NCBI GenBank assembly: GCA_023374025.1
Contig: SIJG01000058.1
Location: forward strand, 552,903 to 616,902
Origin: Heterodera schachtii
Taxonomy: Eukaryota > Nematoda > Chromadorea > Rhabditida > Heteroderidae
DNA: 64,000 bases
Direction of reading: 5' to 3'
Below the pieces are notes generated by a model. It had not been told where the DNA came from and did not search any database. It was given only the letters and a program-made list of their open reading frames with translations. Made by a program: the position numbers and the translations under genes. Positions 1 through 11,786 of the stretch are shown here, in pieces (the first letter of the stretch is position 1; the number at the start of each line of letters is the position of its first letter).

Positions 1-1255
1 TAAATTTTTACAAACAAAAATATTTTTTTCTGATTTTTTTAAAATGATAATTGTTATGCTTTTTAAAATATTGTAAATACTCATTTTCTTTTTTTATTTA
101 TTTTTCTAAATTGGAAATTAATTTTTCTAGTCTTCCTATAATTTTCATCAAATACATAGTTAAAATAAATAGTTTGAGAATTATTATTATTATTATTTAT
201 ATTATATGAATGTTCTACTGCATTTTTTTTTTATCAAGGTAATACCTATTTTATCAATTTCTTGGCTAAACATTCTTTGTTGTTAAGAGGCAGAAAAAAT
301 AAAAATCAGAATTGCGTTTTTGAATTAATTCAACTTAAATGATAAAATATGTAAATCTATGCATTCTTAATTTAAAATAATAAAAATAAAAATTAATAAT
401 TGGGATTTTAGCGAAAATTTAAAAGGTTTAAAAATAAGAATATTATAAAAGGATTTTTATTTTTCGTGTTTTTTCTTAAAAAATTACAAATGAAAGATAA
501 AGAAATTATTATTTTAAATAAATTAAATTTAGTTTCCAAAAACAACTCAAATTTCATGAGCTATTATTCAATCCAAATTATTGAATTATCTAAAATAAAT
601 GTATTCCTAAAAAGCAAAGATTAAAAGAATAATTTAGGATAACTTTTTAAGCAAGCTCTTCATTTTCATTACAGTATTTTTAGAATTTCAAACTACACTT
701 TACAAAATATGTCTAATTTCTTTTTTTCTTTTGCTGAGTCTCGGAATTAAAAAAACAATAAATTAATATCCATGAAATTTCAATACGAACAAATTTCCAC
801 ATATATAAACCAAATGTATCGTTGATTAAATATTAGTTTATTCCTGATAAAGCAGATAAAACAATTATATTACAAATTTATTTTCTGATTCATATAAAGT
901 GAGAATGAAAATCAAAATAACTTAAATATTTAGCTGATCATGAATAAATATAAAAATTTTCTTGAGTACAACGTTTACTTACAAAGCTTTTTATAAATTA
1001 TTCAAAAAAGAATTATATTTTATTCATTTTTTGTTTTAATTAAATAAAATTGAATTAATTTAATATTTTGCTCATTTAATTCTTTTATTAGTTTTTTAAG
1101 CAAAATATATTTTTAATTTATTTTGAAGGTTTTCCGATTTTTTTCATTCTTATATCTATATAATTATTATATAAATTGATATTTTAGATATTATAAAAAT
1201 ATTTATCTTTCTCGCATTTAAGCATTATTTTGCTAGTTTATTAAATATAATTAAT
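1..1255. other. AT-rich stretch, no supported feature
   Basis: T-rich low-complexity DNA with short A and T runs. I see no exon-like island, repeat boundary or RNA gene. Confidence 0.6.
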
Positions 1256-1960
1256 TTAATTATGCTTAGGACGCGCTATATCGAACAAGTCTTGGAAGGT
1301 TTCGTTTACTCATTAATTTATATGCTTTTAATTTTCGTGTTAATATAAATTCTTAATGGCACATTCTTTTCTTTGGTTAATGCATGTAATAACGTTTATT
1401 TAATTGAAAATTTTTATTTTTTTTCGTTATTAGATTTTTTTTGAATTTAATAATTAATTTAAATTTATTTCTTTATTATAAAATAAAATAACTAAATAAT
1501 GTTTGATTTATTCATATAAATAATTATTTTTTGTTGCTCATTGTGAAAGTCATTAAATTGTTGTTACGATTGTGATGTTAATTTCTAAAATGATTCATTT
1601 ATATAAAGATGACTATTTTGTTTAGTTCTTTGATTTTAAAATTAAATTTAACCTTTTTGTTTTAAATATTGTTTATTTTATTAGTGCAAACAACAATCAA
1701 AGTAAGTGCATTCTAATTGAGTTTTTCGCACCGCACCGAATTTCCATTTGAGAAGAGCCTTAAAAATTTACATAGTATTGTGGTCTGTGTATGTTTATAA
1801 AAGTTATTATATATTTTGGGTTTTTCTTTAAGTAAATATTAATTAATGAAAAGAATTTTTTTTTATTTAATATTTTTAATGTAATAATTTTTCTATCTGT
1901 TGGATACTTACGTTTAATTCTGCAACGGTCCGCGAGAATTTTTTTTGTATGTTTTTTCAT
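1256..1960 (-). CDS. Speculative three-exon minus-strand gene fragment
   Basis: Three GC-raised patches can be joined in one frame. Exon 1 is 1912-1960, from an ATG and reading ...KILADRCRIK, ending at a strong donor, GTAAGTAT. Exon 2 is 1732-1758, after acceptor TTTTTAAG, giving RSSQMEIRC. Exon 3 is 1256-1308, giving NETFQDLFDIARPKHN and then TAA. The total is 43 codons including the stop with no frame break. The LFDIA motif after a basic segment recalls a family of transposon-linked arthropod proteins, but I cannot name it with confidence. The donor of exon 2 (GTGCGA) and acceptor of exon 3 are weak. It may be coincidence. Confidence 0.18.
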
Positions 1961-2532
1961 TATAAATTTTTAAAATTGTTATATACGTGGTCAATAACTA
2001 ATGTCTGTTGTCAGTTTTGTTTTCTATATGCTAAATTTTTATGCTTTTGCTTTTTATTCAATGCCGTACTTAAAAAATACGGCAGCAAGGAGCATTTGTT
2101 TCTGGTTTTTTTTACCAAGATTATTATTTTATTTATTAATTCGTTTTATATAATTAAAAGTTGATTTATAAAACAAAAAAATCTATTTTTATTACTATAT
2201 TAAGAATCTTTCATTTTTCACTGTTGTATTCGAGACTATTATAGATGCACTAAAATAATTAATTTGTTATTCATTAATTATATAAAGGTGTTTTTAATCA
2301 TAAATTTTATAAAGAAGTTTATATTTTATTTTATTTTATCACAGTTATATAAATTATTATCATTGTTTCAATATTTCTTTTTTAATCATTTAAATTGGAA
2401 ATATTTTAATTTTTAATTCCCTTTTTATTTTTATTTATTTTATTTTTAAACTGTTTTTTAGTTTATATATAGTGCTCAAATTATTTTGCTTTTGATGCTT
2501 TAAAAAGAAGAGTTTAAGATTTCAACATAAGT

Positions 2533-2878
2533 AGGGCTGGTAAAAATATGGATATGAAATCGCGAAATATGGCCATAAGAAAACCGGAAAAAAACAATGA
2601 ATATGTATAACTAATAATTTCTTATTTATGTGCTCAGGAATATGTAATTTTTTTATTATTCTAATTTATGCTTACTTATTTTTTTCATTATTTAAAATAT
2701 TTTAGTGCTGGGATTTTGATGTACTAAAAATCATGAAATATTTATTGGATAAAATGCTGAAATATGTGCTAAAAACCAAAAAAATGCCAAAATATGTGCT
2801 CAAAATTGGAAAAATCAAATGTATGACAAATTCACAAAAAATACACGCGATTATTAAATACAATATGAGCCCTAATTT
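2533..2878. mobile_element. Decayed hAT-like/MITE remnant with ATATGTGCT repeats
   Basis: It begins TAGGGCTGG and ends AGCCCTA, with only about 7 bp of inverted match and no 8-bp duplication. The interior has AAATATGTGCT and GCCAAAATATGTGC repeats much like those of the 11787-12270 element. It is probably an older relative whose ends have eroded. Confidence 0.45.
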
Positions 2879-5800
2879 TACCGAATTTTAAATTTTTCGA
2901 CAAAATATGAAAGAATTCTTAAAACCCCTGAAATTAGCAAAATTTGTTTAAATTCATGCCAATTTTATAAATTTTCTCTTTTAATTTTTATTTTTTCGGT
3001 TTTCAATCCAATAAAATAAATTTAATTATTTTTTTCTCATTTAAAGCAGATTTGTATTAATAGTTTTAGTGATATTAAAAAGTTTTTAAATATATATTTC
3101 TTAATTTGAGTTGTTTTTAGCATCAAATATTGAATTTTCCATAGGTTAATTTTAATTTTGTGGCCTATTTCGTGGCAATAAATTCGGGCGTAGTTGTGCA
3201 AACTCTATGCATATTTTTTGATTTTTTAGGTTGTTTTTAAAATAAATTTAATTAAATTCAAATAAACATAATTTTAAATTATATTTATATTTACCATTTT
3301 TAAAATTATTTTAAAAGGGTTGTTTTTCATAATTTCAATAAATATTATTTAAATTTTAAATGAAAATAAAATTAATTTAATAAATTAATTAATCTTTAAG
3401 TTGTGATTTTTTTTGTAATTTGTAAATTAAAATAATTATTTTCTTATAGTTTCTGTTATTTAATTACTTTTTTTTTAAATTTTTTTTTTTGTTAATAATT
3501 TGATCATTTTTGAATATAATTTTCATTCCAGCTCGTAAACTGTAAATTGGATGAAAATTTAATTACTACCTCTAAATAAGAATAAAATTTTAACATTATA
3601 GTATTTAATTTAAACTATTTATATAATTTTTCAACATACCTTTATTTTAGAGCTATTTATTTTCAAATCTTGTATTGAAATGTTTTTTCTCTTTGTTTCG
3701 TTTTACCTAATATTTAATTTATAGCATACATTTTAATATCTTAAACAATTATATAAATAAATATTAATTTGCAAAATAAATTTAATAATTTTAATCTATT
3801 ATTGCAAAGTTTTTTTCTTCATTTATTTTAAATAATAAAATTTAGAATTATTATTACTATAATTGTTATGATTCCAAAAAATAAAAAAACAAATATAAAA
3901 TTTTATTTTATTTGAATTAATGATTTTTCACCTAATTTTTCTCTTTTTCAATTTTTTAATGTGATTTTTTTCAAAAGCATTCCCTATAAAGTAAAATTGA
4001 TTGGTTTTTAAAATTAAAATTTACTTTTTCTAATTATTAAATTTTCACCCAACTGAATAAATGCAAAACAAATTACATGAGAAGAAAAAAATTTTAAATG
4101 ATTTCTTTGAAAAATTTTTTGTTTTTGTTAATCAGTTTAATGCAATTTTCGCATTGAATTACTTCATGGTAAACTCCCTCTTTCATTTTCTGTTTCTGTT
4201 CCAGAAGAAATTTTTAATAAAGTGATTTTTCAAAGAAATCACATAAATTTAATGAATTCATATACTTTTTAGTCTTATTATTTTTAATATTACTTATGAT
4301 TATCGAAATTTTCCTTCAATTTTTTTTTGCTTTCATTTATATTTGTAGTGTTTATTTTCTTTGGTTATTTTATAAAAATTATCGTGATAAATTTATAGCA
4401 AGTTATTCACAACATAAGTGTGGAGTATTTTATTAAAATAGAAACTATAACCAACTATTTATTTCTCTTAAATACTAATTAAAAGATAAAAGCATAAATT
4501 ACATTTTTTTGATTCTCAATTAGGGATTATTTTTTAATGAATTCTCTTGAAAAGATGCACTCGAATATTTAATATTATTTCATTTTATTTATTTATTTTC
4601 ATATGATTATTTCATCATTTTATTAGGCATTTAAATATAATATGCAAAGGTTTTTAATTTAATTAATGGCATTTCTATTTACGCTCATTTTCATTTATAT
4701 AATTGCACACCCTCAACCTTCAACAAAAATCTAATATCAGATATTTTGCCATATTAAAATGAAAATCTAAAGTCCTTAAATTGAAATATTATTGTTTTTT
4801 AAATAACTATAAAATTATTTGTTAAGTTCACCTTGCTTATTAAAAATAAAATTAATCTCTTATTAATACAGATTATAATTAAATCAATATTTTTATTAAT
4901 AGAGTTTGTTTATCAATAATTTTTCAAATGTTATATGCAAAATTATATAATTTGAATTTTTAAATTTTTATCTGTCTTTGCTCTCAGTCAATCCCTTTTA
5001 TGTATGTAACTTTAAATTTTGTTTTCATGTCCAGCTTCTATTGTGATTTATGAATTTAGCTTACGTTTTTTTATAATTTATGTTCGACTGCCTTTAACTA
5101 TGTTAATTGCATAAATTCTAATATTTACATTTTATTAAAAACTATTAACATAATTTAAAAGCCAAAGTGAGTTCGAAAATAAAAATGTAATTAGCAATAT
5201 TTAAATTAAATTTATTAAAAAAACTTTAATTATAATTTTAGTTACGGAGGAGCAAAAGGTCTGGCGGAAAAGATATAATTTATACAATTTTACTTTTTTT
5301 CAAAAAAAAAATCTCAAAATGCTATTTAATCATTCAATATCACTTTCTTTTTACGGCCATAATTTTAAAAGATTTTTTTCTTACTTCAACCAAAATAATT
5401 TTTTATAAATTTATTTGATAATTTTTTTTGGGTTTGAAAATTTTTTTTAATATTATTAAGTTATTTAAGAAAAAAATCAAATTAAATATTTTATGATTCT
5501 TTAAAAATACTTTTCAAAACTAACAATATTTTTCTAGAATTTAAGATTCCTTTTTTGGATTTAGTAGTTAAAATTAGCTCAAGCCTCAAATATGTATTTG
5601 CTCAATTAATCTATGAAAGCAAATATTCTTTACAAAAGGTTGACTTAATTAGTTCGGTGTTTTTTAGCTATTTATTAAGATTTTACTTTTTTTTCTTTTC
5701 TTATTTGCGTAAATTTTAATTTTTTTTTTATTAATTTAGATTTTATAATTTTATTTTTAAAATTAAATTGCATTTTAGCTCGCGTACTGTTTCGGTGTGA

Positions 5801-7982
5801 CCGACCTTTTAAATTTTTTTTTTTAAATGAAGTATATAATTTTATTATTAGTTATTTAATTTTATTTTATAAGCTTTAATTTAATCACAAAAAAAAATTT
5901 CTAATTTAAGCGTTAATTTATTAAATTAAATTATTTTAAATAACAAAAAAATGGATTTCGATTAAAAATTCTAAAATATTATTTAATAAATTTTTTTTTG
6001 CTTTTTACAATTAATGCATAAATCGCATATTTTAAGTATATTAATTTAAATATGCAGAAAAAGGGATTAATTTTATATTTGTTTATGTCATTTTTGCACA
6101 TCTTATATTTTTATTACAAGCCAAATATTATATAGGCAAGAAATATCAATTTAAAAAATAATTTAATTATATTAATTTGAACGTATTATTCTTTTTCTAT
6201 AAATTCAAATGATTTTCTAAAGAAAATAAATGTTTATAAAATGAAAAATTAATTAGTAACTTTTTATCAATTGACATTAAACGAACTTAAAAATTAATTT
6301 TTGTCCTTATTAGTAAAAATTACTTTAACAATTAACAACTCATAAATCAACAATCTAAAAATAACAGATAAGTTTTTACTAAATAAAGAAAATAGATATT
6401 TTTCAATAATTTTTTAATAGCACCTTTATATCAATTGTCGTGATCGAAACTCAGGGTTGTTTTATTTCACCCGCCGACAAAAATTTAAAAATAAATTTTA
6501 TCTAATAATAATCCCGAAAAAGTTATTTATTTTTTTATATAATTCATTCAAATCATTAACTTATATTTCTTTTGTAAAGAATTATTATTAAATTAATTTA
6601 GAGTTCGATCAAATTAAATTAAACAATAAAAATCAATCTATTTTTAAAATTGTATTCAAGGTTTTGAAAAATCAAATTAAATTTATTAGTTTTAATGAAT
6701 ATTCCTCTGAAATTGATTTTAATTGCATCTATAAATATTTATTAATAATTTATTTTAATTATTAGCGTGAAATTAAATAATTTTTATTTTATTATAAAAA
6801 ATAAAACAAATGTTCATTAAGTTGCTCATTTGTCGACATTCTAATTTGATATATAATTAGTTTGTCAGTTTTAAATTTTATTTGTTTTTAATTAATAATT
6901 TTCACTGTAAATATTTTTTTTAATTCATTGCACATGAAAATAATAGTATTGTTTATCAGTCATGAAACGCAGAATGATTACATTGAGAACCTTTTTATAA
7001 TATATTTCTTCTTTAATCTATTTTTTTCAATTAATTATTGTAAAAAATTTTATATTGTTTTTATTGTTCTTTTAAAATAATTTTTATTTAAATAAAGAAT
7101 TTAAGTTTAATTAAGTTGGTGACTATTATTCAAAAATTAAATTATAATTGAATTAATGCAAGTGTTTTAAAAAGAAATTGAACAAATGGCTAAATAAAAA
7201 ATTCTTTACAAATAGCATTATAAAATGCATTAAAATGAGAATGCAAATTCGTTTTTTTAATTCCAGTTTTTCAATGCTTGACTTTTTAAAATAATAAAGT
7301 TTAAACTGTTTACTGTAATGAAAATAGTTCGATAATTTTAAACAAAGTTTTTTTTAATTTAAATTTCATTTACTTATTTATAAAAATGTAAAAATTAAAA
7401 ATCTAATGATTTTGTTAATTAAGTTATGAATTTTTATCTGCCTTTAATGAGTTAGAAAATAATCAATTGAAACATTTATTTTTATTTTATTTTATTAAAA
7501 ACATTAGTTTTTAAATTTAACTTTAAGCCGCTTATTTAATTGTTTTAAAGTTTTGATTTACAGAAAAATATATGATATAACATAAGCTTGCGCACAACTT
7601 AATTTTAATATAGTAATAATAGCACAGAAAAAATAATTATAATTATAAGGGGAATTCATCAAAAAATTTAATAAATAAAATAATATCTTCATTATATCGT
7701 CTGTTTATTCGATCAATTATAAATTTAAAATATTAATACAATAATTGCTTATTTAAAAAAGAAATATATACATAAAAATGGATTTTATAATATTAAAAAA
7801 TATAATTGAATAATTTTTAGAAAACTTATTATTTAAGTCACTTACTTTAATTATTAAAAAGTATTATTCTTTTCTTTATTGTTACTAAAATTAAAATTGT
7901 TTATTTTTGTAATATTTTTTTTGCCTTTTTTTGATTCATATAATATTTGAAATTTTTAATAAAGAATTTATTCTTTCTTTTA
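2879..7982. other. T-rich gene-poor stretch
   Basis: Apart from the island at 5242, small GC-raised patches occur at 3165-3215 (plus frame VAYFVAINSGVVVQTLC after TTCCATAG), 5775-5808 (minus frame VGHTETVRELKC after TTAAAAG) and 6432-6475 (plus frame IVVIETQGCFISPADK). Each is under 60 bp and open in more than one frame. The rest is low-complexity. Confidence 0.5.
5242..5408 (+). other. Exon-like island after a TTTTAG acceptor
   Basis: ATAATTTTAG is followed by 45 bp of raised G+C that is open in all three plus frames; one reads VTEEQKVWRKRYNLYN. Beyond 5290 the composition returns to background. It could be a short exon or noncoding. Confidence 0.17.
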
Positions 7983-7990
7983 GTTTTAAA
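7983..7990. repeat. Left 8-bp target site duplication (GTTTTAAA)
   Basis: GTTTTAAA directly precedes the left end of the 7991-9239 element and is repeated exactly after its right end at 9240-9247. Confidence 0.85.
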
Positions 7991-8010
7991 TAGGGTTGCT
8001 CCCCGAGCCC

Positions 8011-8075
8011 TCGGGGGGCAAAAAGTCGGGGGCCGGGGACCTCGGGGGGCGACATGTCGGGGGTCGGGGCGGGGA
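8011..8075 (+). repeat. 65-bp subterminal direct repeat, left copy
   Basis: Matches 9109-9173 at 63 of 65 positions in the same orientation; the differences are GG against AT at 8048-8049. The outer ends of the element are inverted, so a direct subterminal repeat inside them is unusual. The repeat holds six runs of four or more G on the plus strand, enough for G-quadruplex formation. It may be a transposase-binding block or a product of gene conversion. Confidence 0.85.
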
Positions 8076-8185
8076 GGAGCTCAATTGTCGGGGATCGGGG
8101 ACCCCGATCGGGGAATGGCCAAATTTTATTTTAACCCAAAAAAAACAATTTTTCTTTTTAAATGCTCGTAAATGTTCATTTTTTT

Positions 8186-8211
8186 CCGGCAACGCCTGTC
8201 GTCACCGCCGG
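8186..8211 (-). repeat. GC hairpin, diverged inverted copy (copy E)
   Basis: The reverse complement reads CCGGCGGTGACGACAGGCG followed by TTGCCGG, aligning with the GC hairpin family. The A-rich stretch beyond it on the minus strand matches the AAAATTTT that follows the other copies. It lies inside the 7991-9239 element in opposite orientation to copy A. Confidence 0.6.
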
Positions 8212-8686
8212 CCTTCCGCCCCGCTTGTTCCCAAAATTCTTTAAAAAAATGTGCCGTAAAATTTTTTTTTGAATTATTTTTTTGAACCAATTGTATTTTA
8301 ATTAGTGCGAAGCGGGACCGGGAATTTTGAGCAAAACCGGGACCGGGACTTGCCGGGATCTGAGAAGTCGTGACCGGGACCTCGATTTTTATTCGGGACC
8401 GGGACCGAGAACAGGGACCAACTGGGAATTTAAAAAAAAAATTTTTAAAAATTCAATTTTAATTTTTTTTCAAGTGAAAATACAAAATTAATTTTTTATT
8501 TTATAAAATTCAAAACTTAAAGCTTAATTAAATTAATGAAAATTTCAAATCAAACTTTGTTCAATTATTTCAAATAATTAATCATTTTGGACTAAATGAT
8601 CGAATATTATAAGAAATTCAGATTTGCTGTTCACGTCACTTTTTTCGGCGCGCTTTTTCCAGAAATCTTTTGGGGAAGAAAGGGGT

Positions 8687-8712
8687 CCGGCGGTGCCGAT
8701 AGGCGCCGCCGG
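8687..8712. repeat. GC hairpin, 11-bp stem with GATA loop (copy A)
   Basis: The arms CCGGCGGTGCC and GGCGCCGCCGG surround a GATA loop and pair along all 11 positions if one G-T wobble is allowed. Close relatives are at 19702, 23473, 23612 and 23638 on the same strand, and diverged inverted copies at 8186 and 16007. Upstream (8644-8680) and downstream (8713-8760) sequence is also shared with the 23.4-kb copy, so the repeat unit is longer than the hairpin. It is probably the body of a SINE-like element or a transposon core; whether the RNA folds is not shown by sequence alone. Confidence 0.75.
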
Positions 8713-8923
8713 AGAAAATTTTGAAAATTTGAGTGTCATTTGTTAACAGATTTTCAGCAAAAAAGGAGTCTGGTTGGGATTACCAGGTTCAACAATTTGT
8801 ACGAATTTTCATTTAAAAATGATAAAATATGTGTTAATTGAAAAAAAAACTATGAGGAATCATATTTTGTCGGTAGGAAAATAATGAATATAGAAAAAGA
8901 AAATTTAAAATAATTCTTTTCTG

Positions 8924-8990
8924 TAGAGGGATTGAACCAGGGAAAAGAAGAAGGGAAAGTCAACGAGACTAACCACTAGGCCATCTGCAC
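8924..8990 (-). repeat. tRNA-derived (SINE-like) head, antisense
   Basis: Read on the minus strand this has a tRNA-like A box (GGCCTAGTGGTTAG) and, about 40 nt downstream, a B box (GGTTCAATCCC) at normal tRNA spacing. The T stem pairs at only two of five positions and the acceptor stem is imperfect, so it is not a working tRNA gene. It looks like the polymerase III promoter head of a SINE. Minus-strand downstream of it come an AT-rich stretch and then the GC hairpin at 8687-8712. The same order occurs inside the 23060-24109 element. Confidence 0.6.
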
Positions 8991-9108
8991 AATGTAAGCA
9001 CAACTTTTAAAGAATATATTTATGCTTATTTTTTAATTTTTTTCCTTTATCCAATTTTCATCTCTAATTTTTCACTCAGACCCCCATTCCCCGAATTATG
9101 TCGGGGAG

Positions 9109-9173
9109 TCGGGGGGCAAAAAGTCGGGGGCCGGGGACCTCGGGGATCGACATGTCGGGGGTCGGGGCGGGGA
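9109..9173 (+). repeat. 65-bp subterminal direct repeat, right copy
   Basis: Same-strand partner of 8011-8075 (63/65 identical by eye). It lies just inside the right end of the element and is also rich in G runs. Confidence 0.85.
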
Positions 9174-9239
9174 ATAGGCCCAAAAATGTCGGGGATCGGG
9201 GTCGGGGACCGGGGAGCTCGGGGACGGGGAGCAACCCTA

Positions 9240-9247
9240 GTTTTAAA
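9240..9247. repeat. Right 8-bp target site duplication (GTTTTAAA)
   Basis: Exact copy of 7983-7990, flanking the right end of the hAT-like element. Confidence 0.85.
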
Positions 9248-9819
9248 TAAATCATTAAAAGCAAAATAAATAAAAAGAAACAATGGAATTTTCTTCTACT
9301 AAGATTATTAACTCAATTGGTATTTTAGAATTATCATATCAAATTAAATCCTAAACTTAGTTTTTTGAATATCTGAATGCATTAAAAAAGTTTTAAAAAT
9401 TTCTGTCAAAATGAAATAATTAAAAAAACAATTGCAAATAAAAAAATTGTAAGCAATAAAATCCATTTCTTTTTTAAAGTTTAATTATGTTTTATAAATT
9501 TAAAGCTTTTACGCCAAGGTAATTAAAAAAAATGAAAAATCAACTTGGTAAATTAAACGAAATATGTAGAATATTTAATTTAGAAATTAATATTCAAATT
9601 GAGTCATGTTATAAAATTAATTCACGCTATATCATTTGATGAGTAAAATGGTGACAAAAAATTTAAAGAAAATATAATTAATTATTTTTAAAAAGGATTT
9701 TTTAATTTATTAAAAATAATTAAATAAAAGAATTATTTATTGGTTTAAAGCTGAGATGTTTCTCATTGTCTCTCAGATGAATTTTTTTAGTGAAGTTTTA
9801 TTAATAATTTCTGTCTATA

Positions 9820-9903
9820 AATTGATTTTTCAAATATTTATTTTCTTTATTTCGTTTCTAAATCTAAATATCATGGCAGTGACCGAAGGTTTGTTGACTT
9901 AAT
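9820..9903 (+). repeat. Dispersed repeat, partner at 62548-62626
   Basis: Shares TATTTATTTTCTTTATTT, TCTAAAT(A/T)TCATGG and GTTGACTT with 62548-62626 at roughly three quarters identity. The differences are not arranged by codon, so it is probably noncoding. Confidence 0.6.
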
Positions 9904-9960
9904 AAAGAATCGAAGGAATATTTAGAAAAATATTAATAATTAAAACAAAAACAGATATAA

Positions 9961-10038
9961 AATTTTTTCATTGATTTGAATAATTCTTTGTTTTTAAGAT
10001 TATTTTAACATTGACTTATAATCATTTAAATATTTTGA
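9961..10038 (+). repeat. Dispersed repeat, partner at 55765-55845
   Basis: Shares TTGAATAATTCTTTGTTTTT, then AAG(A/G)TTA, TTTTAACATTGACTTATAAT and CA(T/C)TTAA with 55765-55845 on the same strand. Identity is about 85-90% by eye, high for unconstrained AT-rich DNA. Confidence 0.7.
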
Positions 10039-11778
10039 AATTATAATAATGATTTACGTTTTATTATGCCCATGAATTAATTAGTATTAAAAAATAGAGT
10101 TTTTTAATTAATTATTTTTTTGTAATATTGATTTTTTATTTTTGGTGTTTTATATATATTTGAAAAAATATTTATTTGATGTAATTACTCTTGAATCTCC
10201 GTTTAAAATTTTTATTAGATTGATGAAAAAGATTCTTTTATCGATTTAAATAAAAATAAAACAATGAATAAATTTATATCTTTTGGTTTTTTCCCAATTT
10301 AACAACATAAATTATTTAAAATAAATTAATTTATATTATTCATTCATAAATTTTATTAAACTTGGCCTATCATTGTAGATGAATTAATATGTTTTTTCTA
10401 ACTTTTGAAAATCGGTATTTTATGTTTAGAAATTTAATTGCTATTTGCATATATCATTTAAGGCATTAAATTATCAATTGGGTTATTATAAATAATGATA
10501 TTTTTCAATTTTTGTTCTTTTTTTATTTTCATCAATTTATTTGAGTGCTAAATAAATGAAAATAATAAAAGATATATTAGGCAATGAAGTGGTTTATTTT
10601 TATAAGAATTTTTATTAATACTTTCTATATTACATAATAATAATTACTAATGATGAAATAAATGAATTATTAATCAATATATCTTTCTTTTTTTTTATAT
10701 TCAGTCAAAAAATTAATTATAGAATATTATTCTTTTTTTAATCGCATTATCATTTTTATCGTTAATTTATATGCTCTTTAATTTTAATAGAATATTGAAT
10801 GTAAATTAAAAAATAACTTTAAATTTGTAACAACAAATTTTCTAAATATTTTGATTTAAATTTTTTGTATTTTCGATTAAACAAATATTTATATCAATTC
10901 TCAATTTTTGATCTCGTACAGCACTAATTTTTACTATCTCTTGTATAATATTTCAATGTTTCTAACAACCCAAATATCAAATCTATTAAATATTAAGCAT
11001 ACCTTTTTCTTGGGATTTTGAATTTTTGTTAAATTGGTTTTTTAAATTTTAGCTTTTAAAAGTTTTATAAATATATAATTAATATTCTTTTATATATAAT
11101 TTCCAAATTTAAAGTATTCGTTAATAAAAAAATAAATAAAGACAAAAATAGTTGAATTTTTTTCTCAAAAAACTTTTTATATTTTCCCAATGGTTTTTTG
11201 AAAAATGTTATGTTTCCAGAATAAGTATAATAATAGACTACACTTAGATTGAAATTTTCTGTAAATTTTTTTAATGAACCTTCATATTTGTTTGATTAAA
11301 TATTTCTTAGCTATATAAATTATATTCGTTATTTACATTTCAAAAAGATTTTATTAGTAAAATTTAAAATTAATAATATATAATTGCAATTATTAAAATT
11401 TTCTAATTTTTAATTGGTTATCTATTAGTCAGTTTTTTAAATAAATATTGATTTTTTGCCAAAATTTCTATAATAAAAATGATTAAATAACGACCATTAT
11501 TTTTTTTAATATAGAAATAAAATTTTGTTTTTTCAATAACTAGAACTTTTCAATATTTTTAAAATTTCGAGTATAAAATAAAAGTATTTTATTTGAAATT
11601 TGATTAAATCAAGCGAAAATATCATTTTAAATTAATTGATTCCTTTTAATTTTTTTAATAATAGTTAATGACAAATAATTTTCAACTCTCTAATTTAAAT
11701 TAGTTTATCTATAACGAATTTAAACTAATAGATGAAATTTTCTATATAGTAGAAAGTTTTTCTATAAATTAAATAATG

Positions 11779-11786
11779 GTAATTAA
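11779..11786. repeat. Left 8-bp target site duplication (GTAATTAA)
   Basis: Exact match to 12271-12278, flanking the small hAT-like element. Confidence 0.85.

Larger units (their letters stand above)
7991..9239. mobile_element. Non-autonomous hAT-like element with CGGGG subterminal repeats
   Basis: The ends are inverted: the left begins TAGGGTTGCTCCCCG and the right ends CGGGGAGCAACCCTA, a perfect 15-bp match fitting the YARNG start common in hAT elements. GTTTTAAA lies directly outside both ends (7983-7990 and 9240-9247), the 8-bp target duplication typical of hAT. Inside the ends are runs of CGGGG/TCGGGG far richer in G+C than the surroundings. The middle holds GGGACC repeats (about 8308-8420), two copies of a GC hairpin (8186-8211 inverted, 8687-8712) and an antisense tRNA-like segment (8924-8990). 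No transposase frame is present. The short open frames on both strands of the CGGGG tracts are Gly/Arg/Pro-rich and follow from the repeat composition. The element is 1,249 bp and depends on a transposase encoded elsewhere. The structural call is firm; the superfamily rests on TIR and TSD form only. Confidence 0.88.
9248..11778. other. T-rich gene-poor stretch
   Basis: Holds two dispersed repeats (9820-9903, 9961-10038); otherwise AT-rich DNA with no supported feature. Confidence 0.6.

Noticed and set aside
7947..8244. Overlapping Gly/Arg/Pro-rich open frames on both strands
   Set aside because: They are translations of the CGGGG repeat at the left end of the hAT-like element; several frames are open at once because the repeat lacks stops.
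8924..8990. A functional tRNA gene
   Set aside because: A and B boxes are present but the T stem and acceptor stem do not pair, so it is tRNA-derived only.
9047..9283. Two Pro/Arg-rich minus-strand frames
   Set aside because: Same cause: the right CGGGG tract of the element. They cross the transposon border.
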